This document shows, piece after piece, positions 54,546-64,000 of a stretch of 64,000 nt of DNA; the stretch's first letter is position 1; the number at the start of each line of letters is the position of its first letter. This stretch comes from Arcobacter sp. EP1. GTDB lineage: Bacteria > Campylobacterota > Campylobacteria > Campylobacterales > Arcobacteraceae. The position numbers and the translations under genes were made by a program. The notes under the pieces are model-generated. The model saw nothing but the letters and a program-made list of their open reading frames with translations, made no database searches and had not been told where the DNA came from. Where the stretch lies: contig LPNY01000132.1 in NCBI GenBank assembly GCA_001655195.1, forward strand, positions 265,236-329,235, written 5' to 3'.

Positions 54546-55748
54546 TTGAATAAAAAACTTATCAACTTTATTGTCAAAAAGTATCTAAAATTTGACAAAA
54601 AAAATCCATTTATATCTATAAGTGCCCTTTTGGCATTTATAGGTGTTGCTATTGGTGTTATGGTTTTAATTATCTCCATGGCTATTATGAATGGAACTGC
54701 AAAAGAGTTTGAACGTAAACTCTTTACCATGAACTATCCCCTTACAATCAATTCAAAATTCGGTAATAGCATTAATACTGACCTACTTACCCAGTTAGAA
54801 CAAAAGTTTCCAAAACTTATCTTTTCACCTTATATTTCAACGCAAGCTATCATGCAAAATGGTGATAACATGGCAGGTGGAGTTATTTTTGGAGTTGACT
54901 ATAAAAAAGAATCAAAAATTAATGATATCTATGCAAAAGCAGTAGAGGGTAAAACACTCAACAAATATGATGTCATTGTAGGTAAAGGTATTCAACAGAA
55001 CCTCTATTTATTTAGAGGGGACAAAGCAACACTATATTTTACTTCACTTAATCCTAGTGGCTTTGCGATGATGCCAAAGATGAAACGTTTTACTTATCAA
55101 GGAAACTTTAAATCAGGACTTCATGCTTATGATAATGCCTATATTTATACCTCGGTAGAAGCGATGCAAACCATCTTAAAAAAACCAAAAAATAGTTTTG
55201 ATGGAATTCACGTCTATTCAGATAATGCCTTTGAAGATATTAAGTTACTTCAAAAAGCTATTGGAAATGAGAACAGTATCATTGGATGGTGGCAACAAAA
55301 TGGCAACTTCTTTGCAGCTATGCAAATGGAGAAGAAAGCTCTTTTTATTGTCTTGATGCTAATTATCCTAGTTGCCTCTCTTAATATCATTAGTTCGCTT
55401 CTTATGACCGTTATGAGCAGGCGAAAAGAGATTGCCCTACTTCTTTCAATGGGCGCAACCCAAAAAGAGATAAAATCAATATTTTTACGATTAGGAACCT
55501 ATATTGGTTTTTCAGGAATTACGATTGGAGTTGGATTGGGCTTCTTAGGAATGTGGATTCTTGATACCTTTGATATCATTGCACTTCCAGCAGATGTATA
55601 TGGTACCTCAAAACTTCCACTTGATTTAAGTACCATGGACTTTATTTCAATTATTATTGGGGCTATTGTGATTGTACTTTTATCATCATATTATCCTGCA
55701 AAAAAAGCAACAAACATCGATGTTATTGATGTATTAAGAAATGAGTAG
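54546..55748 (+). CDS. Lipoprotein-releasing ABC transporter permease (LolC/E family)
   Basis: LolC/E extract lipoproteins from the inner membrane and hand them to LolA, powered by LolD. The 400-residue protein has four membrane segments: one N-terminal (about 22-45), then three near the C terminus, with a large periplasmic domain between. Motifs include LKFDKKNPFISISALLAFIG and SRRKEIALLLSMGATQKEI. It begins with TTG one base after the secA stop, so it is co-translated. Only one permease gene is seen and LolD is not in the window. Confidence 0.88.
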   Translation: MNKKLINFIVKKYLKFDKKNPFISISALLAFIGVAIGVMVLIISMAIMNGTAKEFERKLFTMNYPLTINSKFGNSINTDLLTQLEQKFPKLIFSPYISTQAIMQNGDNMAGGVIFGVDYKKESKINDIYAKAVEGKTLNKYDVIVGKGIQQNLYLFRGDKATLYFTSLNPSGFAMMPKMKRFTYQGNFKSGLHAYDNAYIYTSVEAMQTILKKPKNSFDGIHVYSDNAFEDIKLLQKAIGNENSIIGWWQQNGNFFAAMQMEKKALFIVLMLIILVASLNIISSLLMTVMSRRKEIALLLSMGATQKEIKSIFLRLGTYIGFSGITIGVGLGFLGMWILDTFDIIALPADVYGTSKLPLDLSTMDFISIIIGAIVIVLLSSYYPAKKATNIDVIDVLRNE

Positions 55749-55769
55749 TAGCCCTACTCACTCTTTTTA
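55742..55769 (+). terminator. Weak terminator after lolC/E
   Basis: TGAGTAG and CTACTCA pair across TAGCC around the stop codon, followed by CTCTTTTTAG. Short stem, so use is uncertain. Confidence 0.45.
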
Positions 55770-55821
55770 GTCTCTTTTTTTTAACTTCATTTGAATTAGC
55801 ATCTTGTTTTAACTTCTCTTC

Positions 55822-58734
55822 TTATTTTTGTTTCTCTTGTTTTTCTTTAGCTTTACTTTTTTCATGAGCATCAATAAAAGGCTTAAATGGCAAGGTTAAA
55901 ATACGTTTGATTACGTCAACAGGGGCACTTACAGAATCTTTTAAAATATTGGTTTCTATTTTTGGGTCATCAATTTTTCCTGTAATATTCACCTTTGTTG
56001 CAACACGTTTATCATCCCCTAAAAAGATATAACCAAGACCAGGAATAGCTCCAACTATTTTGCTATAATCTTTCATAAAAATCAAATCCATTTCAGAGTT
56101 CACAATATTTTGATCAAAACTCATGGTAGCAAATCCATCAAAGTCTACAGAACTTCCTTTTGTAAATATTTTATGCATATTTAGGTATTTTTTATCAAAG
56201 TTATAGGCAAAATCAACATAACCTTCAACAACACGATAACCATTTAAATTAAACCCTTTACTTGTCACGGCTCCAAATACTGCAGGAATAGCTAAAAAGG
56301 GGTTGATTAAAGCAGGTGTTGTATTTACAAGGGTAATAACGTTATTAAGTACTGCTAAGTTTTTTATTTTATTATCATGAAAAACCATTTTACCCGTTAC
56401 CACATCATCTTTACCCGTTGCGTTAACATCAAGGGTCCCATCTTTGATAAAGTCCTTATCAAAGAAACGATTGATAAAAACATCACTGATTTTATTTGCT
56501 TCGATGGTTAGTTTCCCTTCTAGGTCTTTAAGATACTTCATAGTTGTTTGATTATGAACCAAATCAAAAGAAGTTCCTGCTACCTTATTTGAGAGGAAAT
56601 CATACTTTGTTGCAAGGACATGAAACTTATCATTAATAATGATTTTAGAATTCTTCCCCTCAACTATTAAGTTATCAATAAGATTATTAGCGTTTTCAGT
56701 ATCATAGTGTAAATCAATATCTTCAATTGAGAGATGTATTGTATTATCATTTGGCATGAAAAAATCAAGTTTTTCATCTAATGTTGAAATACTCACTCCT
56801 GAATTAATAATTTGCCCCTCAACATTCAAAGAGGTCGTTTTATTACCCTTGATAGAAAGTGGCAAGTTTAAGCCCTCAAAAAGCCCCTCAAAGGTAATGA
56901 CTTCATCTTCAATTTTAGCATTTACCTGTTTTGCAAAATAGATACTATCTCGAATATGTAAAGTACTATCAATCAATACTAAATTCAATTTTTTAATTTT
57001 TTGTTGTTCATTCTCTTTTGTTTCATAAATATCCAACGATTTTAATGTTAATTGTATTTCGTCTAAAATATCAATTAAAATATCTTTTTCTTTGGAAATA
57101 ATTTGAACACGTTCACCTATAATTTTTCCATCTATTTGTAATTGTGTAATATCTTTACCATCACGTTTTATTGGGAATTTTAAGCCTTTTAAGTCTGCCC
57201 AAAAAGTGATATTGTTTTCATCAAAAATAGCGATATTAACTTTCCCTTTTTTAATACCAAGTTCTTGCAGTAAAGGAGAATGGGGATAAATAGTCTCTAG
57301 TTTTTTGATATAAACATCGGTTGATTTATCACTTATAACAATTTTTGTATTGAGTTTGTCAATATTGATGGAAGTATTTTCTTTAAACTTCAGACTTATA
57401 GGAGTAACTAAGTTTTTAACCTCGGCAATCTTATCGTTTTTGTTTTTAATGAGAAAAGATTTTATTTTAGCTTTTCCTAAAGCTTCTAAGGTTTTGGTAT
57501 TAATCACTAAGTCAACAGTAGAATCAAGCATCTTTTTATGTTTAAATTGACTATTTTTAATAATCACTTCATGATTTTTTAGCTCAACGGTTGCTTTTTT
57601 AGAATAAAAAGGGAAGCTTTTGATTTTAAAATTTGCGTCTTTAGCATCAAAGTTTCCATAGGTTTCCAATGGGGCATTATAGGGAATTTTTAGATATACA
57701 GAAGCTTTTGTTTTACCATCAAGCTGTTCAAGTGGTAAAGTGATATTAAAAGCAGTTAATATCTCTAGAATTACTTGGTTTAAGATTCCTGTATGTTTAA
57801 TACGAACATCAACACGACCCTTTTTAGCACTACTTAAATTATAGATAGCAACGCTTGAGCCTTCAATACTCATTTTTTTATAGGTTGGTTTTGTCATATT
57901 AAAAAAGAGCGTATCCTCTTTATAGTGTAACTTTAAAGAAGAGGTTTTAACGGGAGCTGTCTTTTTATTAAAACGAATTTTAGCATCTAATATTGTAGCT
58001 TCACCCTCAATAGAGTTTAAAATAGGTTCTAAGGTTTGAGTATTTAATTTTCCATGCAGATAATTTAACTTCATTTTTCCCGTAACATTATCATACATCC
58101 ACGCTTCCGCAATTTTATCAAGTCTAAAGAAGTCTCTTAAAAACTTGATGTTTTTTACCTCTTTGGTATTCACAAAAAAGTCGATGTTCTCTTTAGTAAA
58201 TTGAGTGTTTATCTCCCCTTCTATTGTCTCTTTATATAAATAGTCTCCAAAAAAGTTAATAATCTCTTTATAATAATCAAGTTTGATTTTTCCTCGTAAT
58301 ATCAAATCTAAATCTTTTAAATACAATGAATATAGGTCTAAACTTACACTATTCCCTGCTGTTGAGTATTTTGAAGAGATATTGATAAATTTATTATCCA
58401 AATACAGATGGTCATGATCTAATAAAATTTTAAAGTCATTGCCATCAATATGTAGCTCTTCAATATCAATACGTTGAAAAAACTTTAATACTGTAGGAAT
58501 TTTTGAAACATTGACTTTTAAGTCCTCATAGGAACTTTCGACCTTAGAATTTGTCATTAAATGGATTTTTTCGATATCTACAATAAGCTTTTTATCCAAT
58601 TTTATATACAATTGCGAGATATAAATTTCACCAAAAGAGAATGATTTAATTTTTATGCCAGAAAATAAGAAAAACAAAAAAGCAAAAATTAGTGCAAGTA
58701 TAAACAAAAATATACTAATTACTTTTCTAACCAT
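55822..58734 (-). CDS. Large AsmA/YhdP-like membrane-anchored protein
   Basis: A 970-residue protein with one N-terminal membrane segment (about 4-26) and a very long periplasmic part of repeated beta strands. It has the layout of AsmA-like/DUF3971 proteins (YhdP and TamB relatives), which bridge inner and outer membranes for phospholipid transport. The C-terminal region FNLNGYRVVEGYVDFAYNFD and the NVTGKID-type ends are typical of the AsmA-like C-terminal domain. AAGGAA supports the start. Its first 80 coding bases overlap the first 80 of mltG on the other strand. Confidence 0.82.
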   Translation of the reverse strand: MVRKVISIFLFILALIFAFLFFLFSGIKIKSFSFGEIYISQLYIKLDKKLIVDIEKIHLMTNSKVESSYEDLKVNVSKIPTVLKFFQRIDIEELHIDGNDFKILLDHDHLYLDNKFINISSKYSTAGNSVSLDLYSLYLKDLDLILRGKIKLDYYKEIINFFGDYLYKETIEGEINTQFTKENIDFFVNTKEVKNIKFLRDFFRLDKIAEAWMYDNVTGKMKLNYLHGKLNTQTLEPILNSIEGEATILDAKIRFNKKTAPVKTSSLKLHYKEDTLFFNMTKPTYKKMSIEGSSVAIYNLSSAKKGRVDVRIKHTGILNQVILEILTAFNITLPLEQLDGKTKASVYLKIPYNAPLETYGNFDAKDANFKIKSFPFYSKKATVELKNHEVIIKNSQFKHKKMLDSTVDLVINTKTLEALGKAKIKSFLIKNKNDKIAEVKNLVTPISLKFKENTSINIDKLNTKIVISDKSTDVYIKKLETIYPHSPLLQELGIKKGKVNIAIFDENNITFWADLKGLKFPIKRDGKDITQLQIDGKIIGERVQIISKEKDILIDILDEIQLTLKSLDIYETKENEQQKIKKLNLVLIDSTLHIRDSIYFAKQVNAKIEDEVITFEGLFEGLNLPLSIKGNKTTSLNVEGQIINSGVSISTLDEKLDFFMPNDNTIHLSIEDIDLHYDTENANNLIDNLIVEGKNSKIIINDKFHVLATKYDFLSNKVAGTSFDLVHNQTTMKYLKDLEGKLTIEANKISDVFINRFFDKDFIKDGTLDVNATGKDDVVTGKMVFHDNKIKNLAVLNNVITLVNTTPALINPFLAIPAVFGAVTSKGFNLNGYRVVEGYVDFAYNFDKKYLNMHKIFTKGSSVDFDGFATMSFDQNIVNSEMDLIFMKDYSKIVGAIPGLGYIFLGDDKRVATKVNITGKIDDPKIETNILKDSVSAPVDVIKRILTLPFKPFIDAHEKSKAKEKQEKQK

Positions 58735-59776
58735 TATTGATTTTTTCCTTATAGCTGTGATTGCGCTTCTTTTTTATGTAACAATACCTTTAAGTTCAAC
58801 AAAAGTGCTCTTTATTCCTAAAGGTAGTACTAGTAGTATTGTAACGTACCTAAACAAAAAAGGTTATGAATTAAACATACTTGATAAAACCATTATTAAA
58901 AGCTTAGGATACCCACAAAGTGGTTGGATTGATTTAAAATCAAACTACATGACAAAAGGTGATTTTTTACATAAGTTAACCACCTCAAAAGCAGCACTAA
59001 AAACCATCACACTTATCCCTGGAGAAACTTCATATTTCTTTCTACAAGATGTTGCTAAAAAATTCAATCTCTCTTATGAAAAACTAGCAGAGGTTTATAC
59101 CCGACACGCTTTTAAAGTAGATGGAAATATCTTAGCAGAAACCTATAAATTACCATATGGAATGAAAGAAGATCATCTTCTTTTTTATCTCTTTTCTCAT
59201 ACCAATAAAAAGTATGAAGCATTTTCTAAAAAAATCTTTGGAGAATACAATAAAAACAACTGGTACAAGTACATTGTTATCGCTTCTATTATTCAAAAAG
59301 AGTCTGCAAGTATTGATGAAATGAAAACAGTTTCTAGTGTTGTTCATAACCGATTGAAACTAAAAATGCCCCTACAAATGGATGGAACGCTAAACTATGG
59401 TAAATTTTCTCACAGTAAAGTAACTCCAGCTATGATTAAAAATGACACTAGTTCATATAACACCTATAAAAACACAGGATTACCTGATAATCCTGTGTGT
59501 GCAGTGAGTCTTGATGCCATTAAAGCAGCTATCTTTCCAGCCCTTACAGACTACTTGTATTTTGTAAAAGATGAGAAAACAGGTAAACATCGATTTAGTA
59601 AATCTTATCGTGGGCATATAAAAAATGTTAACGACTACCGTAACGATAAACGTGCTAAAAAAATAGCTCAAAAGAAAAAAGAAAAAATCATAAAAAAAGA
59701 GCCTCAAGTTTTCCCAGAACAAAAGAAAGAAACCCCTAAAAAAAGTATTAAATCACTTTGGAAAACTGTCAAATAA
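58655..59776 (+). CDS. mltG: Endolytic murein transglycosylase MltG
   Basis: MltG cuts nascent glycan strands of peptidoglycan and so sets their length. The protein has one N-terminal membrane segment (about 18-45), the YceG-like domain with FIPKGSTSSIV (LysM-like part) and the catalytic region IASIIQKESASIDEMKTVS, where the glutamate of QKE is the general acid; VVHNRLKLKMPLQMDGTLNYG follows. Length 373 fits. A lysine-rich tail closes it. The ATG at 58655 has no close ribosome site, but a later start would fall inside the membrane segment. It is head-to-head with the AsmA-like gene. Confidence 0.9.
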   Translation: MPENKKNKKAKISASINKNILITFLTIIDFFLIAVIALLFYVTIPLSSTKVLFIPKGSTSSIVTYLNKKGYELNILDKTIIKSLGYPQSGWIDLKSNYMTKGDFLHKLTTSKAALKTITLIPGETSYFFLQDVAKKFNLSYEKLAEVYTRHAFKVDGNILAETYKLPYGMKEDHLLFYLFSHTNKKYEAFSKKIFGEYNKNNWYKYIVIASIIQKESASIDEMKTVSSVVHNRLKLKMPLQMDGTLNYGKFSHSKVTPAMIKNDTSSYNTYKNTGLPDNPVCAVSLDAIKAAIFPALTDYLYFVKDEKTGKHRFSKSYRGHIKNVNDYRNDKRAKKIAQKKKEKIIKKEPQVFPEQKKETPKKSIKSLWKTVK

Positions 59777-59938
59777 TTACATATTAGTTGTGCAGAAATG
59801 AAACAAGAATTTTAAACCAATAATTTCTGTGCTACCTTTCACCCATTCTTGATTAAACTAATGATATTATATCCTCACATTTTTGGAGAAACAGGTTTTG
59901 AAATTAAACACTCAAACCTTAAACCTAACACAACTTAA

Positions 59939-62137
<2,199 letters not shown>

Positions 62138-62163
62138 TTTTACATAAACTTGACAATGAGATA

Positions 62164-62194
62164 AAAGGGTAGGTTTAAAACCTACCCTTTTTTT
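62164..62194 (+). terminator. Intrinsic terminator of icd
   Basis: A ten-pair stem, AAAGGGTAGG with CCTACCCTTT, with further T-A pairing inside, followed by TTTTTTT (62188-62194). It ends right at an ATG (62195) that is in frame with mdh, which argues that mdh starts further down. Confidence 0.9.
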
Positions 62195-62254
62195 ATGTCC
62201 ATTTTTTATATCAAACTCGATATAATTCAAAAAATTAAAAGCAAGGTCATTAAC

Positions 62255-63199
62255 GTGATTAATAAAAAAGTTGGAATTATAGGTGTTGGAAACGTAGGTT
62301 CAACGCTGGCTTATACCTTAGCATCAAAAGGGATTTGTTCAAATATTGTCTTAAAGGATATTCGAGAAAACATTGTACAAGCAATGGCTTTAGATATATC
62401 ACAATCAGCCAATGCGGCTAAATCACACACTGTTGTACGATCAGCCAGCTCAGGTAAAGACTTAGAGGGATGTGACGTTGTAGTTATAACTGCGGGACTT
62501 CCTAGAACGCCTGGAATGAGCCGCGATGATTTACTACTAAAAAATGCAAGCATCATGCAAAGTGTCATGGATGATATTAAAACCTATGCTTCAAATGCTA
62601 TTATCGTAGTAGTATCGAACCCACTAGATGCTATGGTCTATTCTGCTCTTAAAATTTCAGGCTTTCCACGAGAACAAATTGTAGGAATGGCAGGTATTTT
62701 AGACAGTGCACGAATGTCTCACTTTATTTTAGAAAAACTAGGTTACGGTGCAGGTCAAGTTGAGTCTTCAGTTATGGGTGGTCATGGAGATGACATGGTA
62801 CCACTTCCAAACTTTTCAACAGTAGCTGGTGTTCCATTGAGCGAAGTATTAAGCGCTGAAGATATTCAAGAAATTGTTGATAAAACAAAAAATGGTGGTC
62901 TTCAAATCGTTAAACTATTAGAAACGGGTTCAGCCTACTATGCTCCAGCACATGCTACTTCACTCATGGTTGAAGCAATCTTACATAATCAAAAGAAAAT
63001 CTATCCGTGTGCAGTGATGTTAGATGGTGAATATGGGCATGAAAACATTGTTTCAGGAGTACCGGTTATGTTAGGTAGTAAAGGGGTTGAAAAAATCATT
63101 GAACTTAACCTCAATGAAGAACAAGCCAAACTTTTTGCTTCTTCTGTTGCATCTGTTAGAGAACTCACAACCACACTCGATACAAAATTTTTCAACTAA
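62255..63199 (+). CDS. mdh: Malate dehydrogenase (LDH-like type)
   Basis: Oxidises malate to oxaloacetate with NAD. The Rossmann motif GVGNVGS starts near residue 10, the substrate loop reads LPRTPGMSRDDLL (an Arg after LP marks malate rather than lactate), and the catalytic His is in MGGHGDDM. I set the start at GTG 62255 (314 residues) with AAGG eight bases upstream; an in-frame ATG at 62195 would begin inside the icd terminator and add 20 residues before the normal N terminus. Follows icd. Confidence 0.93.
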   Translation: MINKKVGIIGVGNVGSTLAYTLASKGICSNIVLKDIRENIVQAMALDISQSANAAKSHTVVRSASSGKDLEGCDVVVITAGLPRTPGMSRDDLLLKNASIMQSVMDDIKTYASNAIIVVVSNPLDAMVYSALKISGFPREQIVGMAGILDSARMSHFILEKLGYGAGQVESSVMGGHGDDMVPLPNFSTVAGVPLSEVLSAEDIQEIVDKTKNGGLQIVKLLETGSAYYAPAHATSLMVEAILHNQKKIYPCAVMLDGEYGHENIVSGVPVMLGSKGVEKIIELNLNEEQAKLFASSVASVRELTTTLDTKFFN

Positions 63200-63225
63200 A
63201 TAGTTAGGAAACCTCCTAACTATTT
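63198..63225 (+). terminator. Hairpin after mdh
   Basis: An 11-pair stem, AAATAGTTAGG with CCTAACTATTT, loop AAACCT, begins at the mdh stop codon. Only three T follow within the stem end, so strength is uncertain. Confidence 0.6.
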
Positions 63226-63279
63226 GCTCTGCATACAAATTTAGATATAATACAAACAAATAATACAAAAGGTCATACA

Positions 63280-63579
63280 ATGACAAAAACTTTAGAAGTC
63301 CATAACGTAAAATGCGGTGGTTGTGCCAACACCCTAACAACAGCTTTAAAAGAAGAGTTTGGTGAGGTTACTGTTGATTTAGAGGTTATGCCACGGAAAA
63401 TTACGCTTGATATTGAAGATGATAGAATGGAAGAGTTGAAAACGAAGCTTCGAGGACTTGGGTATCCGTTAACAACAGATGAACTAGGAACTTTTGAAAC
63501 TGTTGCAACAACAGCTAAAAGTTTTGTTAGTTGTGCTATCGGTAAAGCTAACGTAGCTTTTAATTCTGAAAAGAAATAG
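63280..63579 (+). CDS. Heavy-metal-associated (HMA) domain protein
   Basis: A 99-residue protein whose first 66 residues form an HMA domain with the metal site CGGC (Cys12, Cys15), as in copper chaperones and P1B-ATPase arms. A C-terminal extension of about 30 residues holds one more cysteine (SFVSCAIG). It probably binds copper or zinc in the cytoplasm. AAAAGG precedes the ATG. No copper ATPase is adjacent. rraB follows after nine bases. Confidence 0.85.
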   Translation: MTKTLEVHNVKCGGCANTLTTALKEEFGEVTVDLEVMPRKITLDIEDDRMEELKTKLRGLGYPLTTDELGTFETVATTAKSFVSCAIGKANVAFNSEKK

Positions 63580-63588
63580 CAGTTCATC

Positions 63589-63918
63589 ATGAAAAATATT
63601 CCAAATGATGCTACAGGAGACGCTATAAGACAGATTATTGATTATGGTGTTGACTTAAACAAACCTATGGATGTTGATTTTTTCGTTGTTATTCCTAATG
63701 AAAAAAGAGGGTTATCATTTATTGAAGAATTGAAAAACGAAAATTTTACCTTTAGTCTTGAATATGATGATGAAGATAAAGAGTGGACATGTTATTGTAC
63801 AAAATCAATGTTTTTAGAGCATAAAGACATAACTGAAACAGAAAGATATCTTGATAGTCATGCCAAACAGTTTGATGGATATATAGATGGTTTTGGTACA
63901 TTTGGAAATATAAATTAA
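63589..63918 (+). CDS. rraB: RraB-family protein (RNase E inhibitor-like)
   Basis: A 109-residue acidic protein of the RraB fold: PMDVDFFVVIPNEKRG, then WTCYC and the C-terminal YIDGFGTFG where the family has DGWxT-like YDGWGT. In Escherichia coli RraB inhibits RNase E, which Campylobacterota are thought to lack, so its target here is unknown. The ribosome site is weak. It lies close to the HMA gene and may share its transcript. The last 82 bases of the window after it hold no gene I can support. Confidence 0.8.
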   Translation: MKNIPNDATGDAIRQIIDYGVDLNKPMDVDFFVVIPNEKRGLSFIEELKNENFTFSLEYDDEDKEWTCYCTKSMFLEHKDITETERYLDSHAKQFDGYIDGFGTFGNIN

Positions 63919-64000
63919 CTTCACATGCAAAACTGCGTCTTGAATCTTATATGATAACCTTTAGAGAATATAGCTAATATATTTTCAAAGAGTTTAAGAA

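Noticed and set aside
63919..64000. Start of a further gene at the window end
   Set aside because: No start with a ribosome site and an open frame of meaningful length could be supported in the last 82 bases.

Overview
The window looks like chromosomal DNA from a member of the Campylobacterota, most likely the Arcobacter group (Arcobacteraceae). The support is an AT-rich composition and several gene blocks I remember as shared with Campylobacter: nadE/lpxK, tatB-tatC-queA, rsmH plus a small ftsL-like gene, lolA|secA-lolC/E, and monomeric icd followed by mdh. This comes from memory and protein motifs, not from a search. I see no phage, insertion sequence, integron or CRISPR array. No gene-free stretch exceeds 300 bases; the largest, about 270 bases, lie upstream of the glutamate mutase genes and between the chemoreceptor and rnpB.

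Layout. 1-7.1 kb: the 3' part of a glutathionylspermidine-synthase-like gene, a long palindrome, a STAS protein, bioA, then a leftward run of nadE, a DegT-like protein lacking the PLP lysine, and lpxK; next two BFD-like ferredoxins and a DjlA-like co-chaperone. 7.2-15.4 kb (rightward): tatB-tatC-queA, a DEDDh exonuclease, a large hybrid sensor kinase and two tandem NSS sodium symporters. 15.5-22.7 kb (leftward): a Cache-domain protein, a short ComEC, and an apparent operon rraA / gamma-glutamylcyclotransferase / TPR membrane protein / ovoA (ovothiol). 22.9-27.6 kb (rightward): the three-gene B12-dependent glutamate mutase set (S, E, reactivase L) followed by an adenylate-forming ligase, with no methylaspartase in view. 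27.7-28.9 kb: three tandem cytochrome c553 genes, the first with a perfect FNR-type box.

28.9-39.5 kb: a GGDEF protein, a TDT-like membrane protein, an NlpC/P60 lipoprotein, an SDR/DUF2867 protein, an unknown protein, an RND pump, ftsL-like, rsmH and a degenerate class II aldolase-like protein. 39.6-50.7 kb: HU, tRNA-Leu(CAA), a PAS-GGDEF protein, a redox-flavoured block (c-type cytochromes, a two-component system, DUF1104), an HTH protein, a haem-binding-domain histidine kinase and a double-Cache chemoreceptor. 51-64 kb: RNase P RNA, lolA, secA, a LolC/E-type permease, an AsmA-like giant overlapping mltG head to head, icd, mdh, an HMA metallochaperone-like protein and rraB.

Taken together this is a respiratory, sensing-rich Gram-negative with core envelope, translocation and TCA functions. 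The accessory points of interest are the ovothiol operon, the glutamate mutase/ligase cluster, the c553 array with its FNR-type box, and two family members (DegT-like, class II aldolase-like) that lack key catalytic or metal residues.
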